From an uncultured Commensalibacter sp. (GTDB lineage Bacteria; Pseudomonadota; Alphaproteobacteria; Acetobacterales; Acetobacteraceae), in assembly GCA_945266285.1 (NCBI GenBank), contig CALYOP010000008.1, positions 62,001-126,000 of the forward strand: 64,000 nucleotides of DNA, in the 5' to 3' direction. Numbering within the stretch: the stretch's first letter is position 1; every line of letters begins with the position of its first letter. Shown in pieces: positions 47,890 to 55,507 of the stretch. The position numbers were made by a program, and so were the translations under genes. Below the pieces are notes generated by a model, which was not told the origin of the DNA, did no database searches, and saw only the letters and a list, made by a program, of their open reading frames with translations.

Positions 47890-49103
47890 AAAGCTACCAT
47901 TCCTTCCCAAGGTTGCACGCGTGCCGATCGTCTTCCTGCAACTATTGCAATCAAAATCGTTCCCAAAATTACGCAAAAAAATATTTTAATAATCGTCAAT
48001 GTAGTTAACAAAAATAAAGCATTTCCCATTGGTAAAATGTTTATAAATATGTGATTGATCATTGTGCCCACACCAATCGCCAAGACTACAGCTAATAAAC
48101 ATCCCATGATTGTCAAAAAACATCCTTGAATCATTGGAAAGATCATTAAATCAAACGCACTCAAACCACTAAATCGCAACATAGCCAGGGATTTTTGTTT
48201 ACGCTCTGTATTGGCCCATAATCCTGCACCCAAAGCGATCATCATCCCCCCTCCACCTAATGAGGCAACAAGCATAAATAATAACGTTAATCTTTGATCC
48301 AAAGAAAGTAATCCTTGTACTTCCCCGGCTTTGGATAATACGTCTATACCAGAGCGTCTAAGAAATTGATCCAATTCTGGTACATCAAAAAGTTTATCGG
48401 CATATAAACGAAACCCTGCATAAACTTGATCATCAGGAATGGTAAGTTGTTGCAAATCTTTTGGCCAGTTTTTCAATCCATTTTGGTAAGCTTCAACCAT
48501 AACGGCAAATGGCAAAGTAACAAATGCTGCATCTTGATCCGTAACGGAAGGTGGCGCAATTGTTATAATTTGAAGCGGTATTTTAATATCTTGATGCGCA
48601 CCTTGAACTATTCGTCCTAAATAGGCCAATAAATTATCACCTGATTTTATATTGAGTGATGCTGCAGCGGAGCTGGATAATATAATGGCGTTATTCCTAT
48701 TACCTAATAATGGTAAACTCTTTAGTAAAGGGTCACCATTAGCGGTAGGAATCACCATTACCCGCTTGCCAATACCTGGTTGATCAGGTTTTTCCAAAAA
48801 GAGGCTCGCAGCCAATGTTCTTGTTCGCGGAATCAAAAATTGTACGTCAGATCGATCAGCCAGCTGCTTTATACGATGTGCGGTAAAGCTACTATTTGCA
48901 ATATTTACTATTTCCAAAGCATGAGGATCTTCAAGCAAATTTTGACGGATATTGTTCATAACGCCGCTACGCAAACCAGCAATAACAATCAATGGGGCTA
49001 GAACAGCAGTAATACTTAGAATCATACAAAGCGAAAGAATAGGTTCATTTCGTAAATCTTTCCATGCGAGTTTAATCGATAAGAAAAAATGATTTTTACC
49101 CAT
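47886..49103 (-). CDS. FtsX/MacB-type ABC transporter permease, TagS-like
   Basis: A 405-residue membrane protein with one N-terminal helix (about 24-45), a large extracytoplasmic domain (to about 260) and three C-terminal helices (LFMLVASLGGGGMMIALGAGL, then two more). This is the layout of FtsX, MacB and LolE. It overlaps the ATPase gene by 8 bp and the FGE-like gene by 4 bp. Proteins with this layout transmit mechanical signals or extract lipoproteins rather than move small solutes. The closest context match I know is TagS of type VI signalling loci. Confidence 0.78.
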   Translation of the reverse strand: MGKNHFFLSIKLAWKDLRNEPILSLCMILSITAVLAPLIVIAGLRSGVMNNIRQNLLEDPHALEIVNIANSSFTAHRIKQLADRSDVQFLIPRTRTLAASLFLEKPDQPGIGKRVMVIPTANGDPLLKSLPLLGNRNNAIILSSSAAASLNIKSGDNLLAYLGRIVQGAHQDIKIPLQIITIAPPSVTDQDAAFVTLPFAVMVEAYQNGLKNWPKDLQQLTIPDDQVYAGFRLYADKLFDVPELDQFLRRSGIDVLSKAGEVQGLLSLDQRLTLLFMLVASLGGGGMMIALGAGLWANTERKQKSLAMLRFSGLSAFDLMIFPMIQGCFLTIMGCLLAVVLAIGVGTMINHIFINILPMGNALFLLTTLTIIKIFFCVILGTILIAIVAGRRSARVQPWEGMVAL

Positions 49104-49797
49104 TCAGATTCAACCGTGTTATTTGCGTTTTAGGATCAAGATGACACTGCGCTTCTTTTAACCCATAAGCGAGCCCAATATCGACATTATGTGTAGTCAT
49201 AACTAAAGCCGAACCGGTATCTTCGACTGTTTCCACTAAAAGTTTTAAAATTTCATCAGCCAATGCTGGATGTACCGAAGCCGTTGGTTCATCTGCTAAA
49301 ACCAATAAAGGCCGATGTGCAAGTGCACGTGCAATTGCAGCACGTTGCCGTTGACCAACAGAAACGGCATTAGGCTTATGCTTTAGTACAGAAACAATAT
49401 CGAGCCGTTCAGCTAATTGCATTAACCATTTAGGATCATCCTTTTTAAGAAGCTTTTGAGAAAGCGCAATGTTCTCCTCAAGTGTCAAAAAAGGAAGTAA
49501 TTCGGCAGTTTGCGGCACAAACCCTAAATATTTGGATCTTAAAGCGGCCAGTTTATCCTGCTTACCACTACGCCAGAGTTTTAAAATATCTTGTTGGCAA
49601 AAAATCATGGATTGCGCACGATCAGGCTTTAAAGCCAATGACAGCATACCCAAAACAGTACTCTTACCACAACCTGACGGACCAGAAATCAAAAACCGGT
49701 TTTGTGTAAAAATTCTGGCCTGCGTTATCTCAATAATAACGCCACCATCAAATTGATGACATATTCGATCAGCGGCAAGTATAGGATAACGCTCCAC
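49096..49797 (-). CDS. ABC transporter ATPase, TagT/LolD-like
   Basis: I chose GTG at 49797: AAAGGA lies 8 nt before it and it follows the vWA stop by 17 bp; the frame is open further upstream only by overlap with the vWA gene. The 233-residue ATPase has Walker A GPSGCGKST, Q-loop LGFVPQTAEL, signature SVGQRQRAA (the second Gly of LSGGQ is here Val-Gly order, S-V-G-Q), Walker B LLVLADEPTA, and the H-switch TTHN. It is of the MacB/LolD/FtsE class and must partner with the adjacent permease. Confidence 0.85.
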   Translation of the reverse strand: MERYPILAADRICHQFDGGVIIEITQARIFTQNRFLISGPSGCGKSTVLGMLSLALKPDRAQSMIFCQQDILKLWRSGKQDKLAALRSKYLGFVPQTAELLPFLTLEENIALSQKLLKKDDPKWLMQLAERLDIVSVLKHKPNAVSVGQRQRAAIARALAHRPLLVLADEPTASVHPALADEILKLLVETVEDTGSALVMTTHNVDIGLAYGLKEAQCHLDPKTQITRLNLNG

Positions 49798-49814
49798 AAA
49801 TTTTCCTTTATTGA

Positions 49815-51761
49815 TTAAGGTAACGCTTCTAACGGAACCGGGTAAACTGCTTCTCCAGGATCCGTGATTCCACCAAGATGAACCCACAAATCAGGTTGCG
49901 ATTCATATTCCTGATATAAACGCAAACGACTTTCCACGTTATTTAAAACCGTTTTTTGCGCAATTGCACCCATAGCTAACCAATCGCGTTCTGATATATT
50001 CATAATATCTGACTTATAAGGCAAATCCTGTAAATATTCCCCTAACATTGCACCAATCTTCTGAGATTGGATAATTTTGCTGGGATCACGGGCTGCTGCT
50101 GCAAAAGCCGAACGTAATTGCGTAAAGAAGGTTTGTGGTTCTGTCCTTCCTGCAAGGCCTGTTTTCAAAATAATCTGTAATGCTTGCGCCAAATCAGATA
50201 ATTGATTTCTTGTTAATAATACACGAACTTCTAGCGATTTTTTCATAGGATCAGCAAGATCACGATCCGTCGTATAACTGGAAACGACATCCGGTATCGA
50301 GGTTTTTTCTTCTTTTCCCATATAAGCCAGACGCATTGCTTCGCTTACAACTTTAATTTTATTTTCAGTTTCTTTGTCTTCTTTTTTATTCTCAGGATTT
50401 AAACCCGCAATTGGACGTCCCGTCGTATTCGCGACCTGTTGTAACAAACTGGTTGAAAGGGTTCGAATAACTTTTGCAAATTCTTCAGGTGTTCCACCTT
50501 GTACTGGGAAATAAAGTGAACCGGCTGTGCCAAATTGACTTAATGTTTTGTATTGCTTTGTCGCTTTTTGATGATCATTATTCTTTTTCCCAGCAGGCGT
50601 TAATAAATGAACAATAAAAACAGCCACCCCTTTCGCTTCTGCAAGTTGGCGTATCTCTTCAATTCCTAACCCTGTAATACTATGAGGATCATTGGCTTCA
50701 CGTGCTCCAGCATCAGTAACCAAGACCAAATAACGACCGGCGGATGAATTCCAATCAATTTCATCCAAAGCGGTTTTAATCCCTGCAATGGCGTCTTCAT
50801 CAAAAGACTTCGAAGAAACCGAAGCATCATGTACCGAAGCTATTGCAGAATTAATGGAATCTATCGGTTGGTTGAAATCAGGTTTTGCATAAACTTTCGT
50901 TTCATATTCCAACTTTGGATTATCTTTAAGACTATCGCGATAGGCTACTAAACCAAAACGGAAATTGTCTTTAACAGCCGTATTTTTTATGGAATCAACA
51001 ATCGATCGAACTGCATTTTGTGTTTGCTGGATATAAGGTTCCATACTTAAAGTTGTATCCATAACAAATACCAAACTGGCTTTGAAATTACGCAGATTTG
51101 CAGGTGACGCATCAACTTTGGCCGTTTGTGAAGGAGCCGATATCACATGCAATAATCGCATTGGCGGCCCATTTTCACGTTCAATTTGTTGAGCTTCTAA
51201 AATAGGTAATAAATAAAAATTATGCGTAATATCAACAAAAGTCTCAGGTTCTAAAGCAACCACTGGGCCAGGATTTCCCGCTAAAGCAGCTTTACGTAAT
51301 TCTTCAGCTTTTTGCCCTGATTGAGGATCCGTAATAAGTTGTCGTTGATCCTGTTCCGTTTTTAAAAATAATGCCCTGTTTCGACCTGCAGGATTCGTAA
51401 AAGCACCCACCATGGTATGGCGCCAGTCAATAACTTTATCTGCTGGTATCCAGCCTTCTATCTTCCCTTGCGCATTCGATCCTACTTGTATCCAGTCATC
51501 GATTTTTTGATCATTTTGATGCCGCTGATAAACATAAAATATTTTAAATCCTTCCAATGGTGTTGCTTTTTCCATTGAAGGATCTGGTGATAAAACGGCA
51601 CCAGGACGTGTGATAACTTTTTGATACAGACTTTGTTTGCCTTGCATTAATAAGGGTGTTGTTGAGATTTGCCCCCATACACTTTGTTCGATGCCAAGCA
51701 AAGCCATTCCAATTGCCGAAACCGAAGCCTGTAATAGAAATCTTCTCGATAGCTTGCTCAT
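49815..51761 (-). CDS. Tat-exported von Willebrand A-domain protein, PpkA-ectodomain-like
   Basis: The start at 51761 gives a 4-bp ATGA overlap with the upstream gene. The 648-residue protein begins MSKLSRRFLLQASVSAIG, a twin-arginine signal (SRRFLLQ), so it should be exported folded. An SH3-like segment follows near 72-115 (FYVYQR...GWIPADKVIDW), then a vWA domain from about 228 with MIDAS residues D235-TTL-S239 (Thr replaces Ser at position 3) and D350 in LVTDAG. A helical C-terminal region of 200 residues completes it. It resembles the periplasmic part of PpkA-type kinases but has no kinase domain. Metal-dependent protein binding is the likely role. Confidence 0.72.
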   Translation of the reverse strand: MSKLSRRFLLQASVSAIGMALLGIEQSVWGQISTTPLLMQGKQSLYQKVITRPGAVLSPDPSMEKATPLEGFKIFYVYQRHQNDQKIDDWIQVGSNAQGKIEGWIPADKVIDWRHTMVGAFTNPAGRNRALFLKTEQDQRQLITDPQSGQKAEELRKAALAGNPGPVVALEPETFVDITHNFYLLPILEAQQIERENGPPMRLLHVISAPSQTAKVDASPANLRNFKASLVFVMDTTLSMEPYIQQTQNAVRSIVDSIKNTAVKDNFRFGLVAYRDSLKDNPKLEYETKVYAKPDFNQPIDSINSAIASVHDASVSSKSFDEDAIAGIKTALDEIDWNSSAGRYLVLVTDAGAREANDPHSITGLGIEEIRQLAEAKGVAVFIVHLLTPAGKKNNDHQKATKQYKTLSQFGTAGSLYFPVQGGTPEEFAKVIRTLSTSLLQQVANTTGRPIAGLNPENKKEDKETENKIKVVSEAMRLAYMGKEEKTSIPDVVSSYTTDRDLADPMKKSLEVRVLLTRNQLSDLAQALQIILKTGLAGRTEPQTFFTQLRSAFAAAARDPSKIIQSQKIGAMLGEYLQDLPYKSDIMNISERDWLAMGAIAQKTVLNNVESRLRLYQEYESQPDLWVHLGGITDPGEAVYPVPLEALP

Positions 51762-52822
51762 GGCCAAAAATCTTTCAATGTTAAACATGCCATTTCATCA
51801 CCGCCATTTGCTTTGGTTTGTAACCAATCATGCAAAGCTAATCGTGGTGTGGCGGCATCTGCAGAACCTGCTTGCGCTGCTTTTTGCAAATAACGTGCAG
51901 CCTCCCGCATATCTGGACTTGGAATAGGACCACCATTTTTAAAAGTTAAAGGATCATAGAGTAATGCTAATTGTAACATTGCTGAAGCATCACCACGTGA
52001 AGCTGCATTTTCGAGCAATAAGACACCATCATCCGCTTTTTGATTAGCTAACCGCCTTTTACCTTCCTGAGCAATCAAATTAACATTGGGCGCTTTATTA
52101 ATTACATCCTGCACCGACATATTAGAAAAAGGATTTTCCGGTGGTACTGTTGCAGGTGGTTTTGCTGGTTCTGGATTTTTAGGTTGCGGGGTATTTTTCG
52201 CTTCTTTTGAGGATGGCGTTCCAGTAGTGGTAGTTACGGGCGCATGTTCCTTCTTTTTTGTCATTTCATGAAAAGCAAAATAACCACCACCACCCAGTAT
52301 GAGAATTGAAGCAATACTTGCTATCACCCAAATAGAATTTCGTTTTGTTTTTTTTTCAACAGCTGTAATTTCTTCAATTGGCTTTTCAGGTAACGGTTCT
52401 TCTGTTTCTTCTTTTATGGTCGTCGTAGAAGGTTCTTCTGGAATGTTCTCTTCTTCAACCGCAGATATCGTTTGATCTTCGGGTAATGGTTGCGCTTTGG
52501 GCCGATTAAAATCAACGACTTGACGCGCATTTCCACGTCGACCTTCAATTTCAGGCCAAATTACAGTTCCCGTAATATTCAGCTCTGGAACACGTATTTG
52601 ACACGGACTTCCAACTTCGATGATATCCGCCAAGGCATCGGCATCAACCGTCAGTATTAAATCATTACCTTCAATTTGTTGATTCAAAGGTTTTTGTGGC
52701 GATAATGTAGGGAATTGTGGGAAAGCAACGGTTAAATTTTGTTTATCTTCTTGTGATTTTCCAACAAGGATAATTCTGGCTTCTCCAGGATTACCAACCG
52801 CTATTCGCACTGTTTCTGTCAT
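51758..52822 (-). CDS. Single-pass membrane protein with Sel1-like repeats
   Basis: A 354-residue protein: an N-terminal beta-rich cytosolic domain (1-105) that I do not recognise, a Glu/Pro-rich linker, one membrane helix at 164-184 (IWVIASIASILILGGGGYFAF), a Lys/Pro/Thr-rich stretch, and two Sel1/TPR-like repeats (about 262-345: LLLENAASRGDASAMLQLA, ARYLQKAAQAGSADAA). It lies 3 bp after srfC and overlaps the vWA gene by 4 bp. It could join the cytosolic SrfB/SrfC to the periplasmic proteins, the place a transmembrane kinase holds in the Pseudomonas pathway (inference). Confidence 0.7.
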   Translation of the reverse strand: MTETVRIAVGNPGEARIILVGKSQEDKQNLTVAFPQFPTLSPQKPLNQQIEGNDLILTVDADALADIIEVGSPCQIRVPELNITGTVIWPEIEGRRGNARQVVDFNRPKAQPLPEDQTISAVEEENIPEEPSTTTIKEETEEPLPEKPIEEITAVEKKTKRNSIWVIASIASILILGGGGYFAFHEMTKKKEHAPVTTTTGTPSSKEAKNTPQPKNPEPAKPPATVPPENPFSNMSVQDVINKAPNVNLIAQEGKRRLANQKADDGVLLLENAASRGDASAMLQLALLYDPLTFKNGGPIPSPDMREAARYLQKAAQAGSADAATPRLALHDWLQTKANGGDEMACLTLKDFWP

Positions 52823-52825
52823 AAT

Positions 52826-55480
52826 TTACCGCTTTTCAATTGTTGAAATAATATGACCCAAACTTTCATTAGCGGCAGGATCAATTCCGTCTAAATCAGG
52901 TGCACCTGCATTTTCTTCAAATCTTCTCACTAATGCAGAAATCCAATCCCGAATAAAACGTTCATTATATGGGGTTGGTTGTTCCGGCAATTCCAATAGG
53001 CCAACAGGCTCATTACGTGGTGTGAAAATATATTCTCCCTTTAGACCTCGCGTCATAGGACGTTTATCCAATGGGACATTTTGATATCCAAGAAACGTAA
53101 CAAAATTTCCCAGTTCAATCTCTGCAATTAATGCTTGCGTCTCACCTCCTAAAAGCGCAATTCCTGGCGTCGAAGCATTTTTACGAAATTTATCGGCTAA
53201 AAAATCTCTAAGATTTAGTCGGCGAGATAAACGTGCAATTTCAGAAATTAAAGCAGTCATTTGTTCAGACGGCACTTTAAAACTTTCAAGCGTGTTTTCA
53301 TGACGGGCAAAAGCATCCATTACACTATTCCATTTGGCCAATACCAAATCCGCATATTGTTCATGACGATCCCGCGCGGCTTTTTCTTCTATATGATTAT
53401 CGGTTGGTTTCGATTCCGCTTCAGGAAACATTTCTTCGAACAAACTATCCACATCACTGGTTCGTCCAATTATAACTGGTTGTTCAGATGTTTGGGTTTC
53501 AAGCACATGCCATGCTTCCATCATATGATCCCGCGTTACCTGGAGTGCATGTAATAAGGGTCCAAACATTTGGGCAGCCACGCAACGCATTAACGAACGT
53601 GCAATATTTTGTGCCTCTTCGCTCGCTTGTCGAATGGATTCTTCAATATTACCACTACGATAATAAGGACGAAGAAATCGTGCCAAATTCGCAGCCAGGG
53701 ATTCAACCTGTGTCGAAATTTGTTCCGGTTTTAAACGTGAATCACAAATTGGTGCCAATTCTTCTGCAAGATAACTTATGCCACCATCATTCGGTTTTAG
53801 AACCTCGTTCCAAGCTTGCTGTGGATTTTTGACATAACGTTGAATTTTTCCGTTTGTCAGATAAGCATGCTCCATCGTTGCCACAAGTTGCTGCGAATGC
53901 TGGCTAATTCCTTTTTCCTGTTTTATTCCATCAACTTCTTCATAATCCATAACTGCAGGAAAACGAATAGCCGAACTACGAAGCCAATAAACATTATTGA
54001 AAGGTTGTCCAGGGTGCCATTCATCAACCCAACTACTAGTTTTGAAAAAATCCACCAAACTAGCATCAATTCGTGCAGTCCATCGTGAACCTGAACTGGG
54101 CAAATCACCCTGTTTCTGTTCAAATTCGCGATCAAATTTCGTTAAGACAACAAAAAGGCTATCTCTCTGATTCAAACGTTCTTCAGGCGTAATACCAATG
54201 CTATTTTTTACCCAATTATCAATCATGCCAGGCAAGGTTGATACATTCTGAATAGAATCTCCGATACAAAGCAACATTGCCGTAATTTCATGATTAACTT
54301 CATATCGCTGAAAAAGGTAAGCAACTTTGCCTCTTAGAAATAACCGTCCTAATGATTCTGGAGCCTCTAAAAAAGCCTGAGGATCGTAAATCATCTCTCG
54401 CGATCTAGCCCCTGGGAAATCAAGCAAATCCGTTTCTTTTAGAAAAGGCCAAGGTGCCTCACCTATTGGTATCGTAATTTCTGCAGTCAGTGCCGTCACT
54501 AAAGAACGTTCAAACTGATTTATCTTTCCATCCGCCGTTGATAAAGAAATCATATCACCAGCAGGTTTACCTAAAATAAACAATGTTTCTACGTTAAGAA
54601 TACTTCTTTCTCGGGGCGCAAGCGCTTCCGTACTACAAAACGCAATATCAGGTTTGCCAAGACTGTAAAGTATAGCAAAAAGCGAACGTGCCAAATCGGT
54701 AAATTGTGACAATCCATTCCATAATGGCGATAAAATGTTTGCACATTGGTCAGGTGTAAGAAAAGCGATTATCTTAATAACACGACGCCAATAAGCTTCG
54801 CCCAAGACTTCAAAACGATGATGATCTGGATAATGTATTTGTAAATATTCACAAAGATCCTCAATAGCATCGATATCCATGAACGAATTTTTATGAATAT
54901 TATTGGCTTGATTAACGGTTTCAACAGAAGCAAATAAAGATTCAATTTGCTCTGCTTGCATAGCAGCATCTTTAACTTTAAAATCTTCAATCGAAGTATT
55001 CGTTAAAATTTTTACAATATCCGCTGCGGAAAGTAACCGGAGAGGTACCGGCATTGAGGCTTGTGGGGGCTGAACTGGCCGTGTTGTAAATCGTGAAACG
55101 AGACCGGTCGATTCATTCCCCCCTTGAGGATTCATTTCGGTAAGAAAATTCATTTCCTTACCCTGATAATGCGCAATAAGCTCTTTTTTTGGCTGCGTTG
55201 CAAGACTGGAAACCAGGTAAGATTTCCCTGACTGCGAAGCACCAAATACGGCAACAGCGGGCGGTTGTTGTGCTGCCTGATTTAAGCGTTTCGCCTGTCT
55301 GCGAAATCTTCGCAAAGCAAGTTGCGGAATTCCTGCATCGCCTTTTATTGCTTTTGGGTTATCCGTAATCCATTGCAATGCTTTTTCAGAAGCATCATAA
55401 ATGGTTTGGGTACGCGCCTGTAATTGTTGCAAAAAATTCTGGCCGTTTATATTTGAGGTCTGATCATTCGTTATATTCAT
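52826..55480 (-). CDS. srfC: SrfC-family protein with dynamin-like GTPase motifs
   Basis: The start at 55480 has AAGAGG about 6 nt before it; a TTG at 55507 is also in frame. The 884-residue protein has G1/Walker A GASQSGKS (80-87), a candidate G3 DFPG (354-357) and G4 TKFD (447-450), separated by a large helical insertion, then a long helical region. This suggests a large P-loop GTPase of the dynamin type. It matches what is known of the SrfC family (found as SsrB-regulated genes in Salmonella, function unclear). It follows srfB by 27 bp. Confidence 0.8.
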   Translation of the reverse strand: MNITNDQTSNINGQNFLQQLQARTQTIYDASEKALQWITDNPKAIKGDAGIPQLALRRFRRQAKRLNQAAQQPPAVAVFGASQSGKSYLVSSLATQPKKELIAHYQGKEMNFLTEMNPQGGNESTGLVSRFTTRPVQPPQASMPVPLRLLSAADIVKILTNTSIEDFKVKDAAMQAEQIESLFASVETVNQANNIHKNSFMDIDAIEDLCEYLQIHYPDHHRFEVLGEAYWRRVIKIIAFLTPDQCANILSPLWNGLSQFTDLARSLFAILYSLGKPDIAFCSTEALAPRERSILNVETLFILGKPAGDMISLSTADGKINQFERSLVTALTAEITIPIGEAPWPFLKETDLLDFPGARSREMIYDPQAFLEAPESLGRLFLRGKVAYLFQRYEVNHEITAMLLCIGDSIQNVSTLPGMIDNWVKNSIGITPEERLNQRDSLFVVLTKFDREFEQKQGDLPSSGSRWTARIDASLVDFFKTSSWVDEWHPGQPFNNVYWLRSSAIRFPAVMDYEEVDGIKQEKGISQHSQQLVATMEHAYLTNGKIQRYVKNPQQAWNEVLKPNDGGISYLAEELAPICDSRLKPEQISTQVESLAANLARFLRPYYRSGNIEESIRQASEEAQNIARSLMRCVAAQMFGPLLHALQVTRDHMMEAWHVLETQTSEQPVIIGRTSDVDSLFEEMFPEAESKPTDNHIEEKAARDRHEQYADLVLAKWNSVMDAFARHENTLESFKVPSEQMTALISEIARLSRRLNLRDFLADKFRKNASTPGIALLGGETQALIAEIELGNFVTFLGYQNVPLDKRPMTRGLKGEYIFTPRNEPVGLLELPEQPTPYNERFIRDWISALVRRFEENAGAPDLDGIDPAANESLGHIISTIEKR

Positions 55481-55507
55481 TAAAAACCTCTTATCTCCTA
55501 ATAGCAA

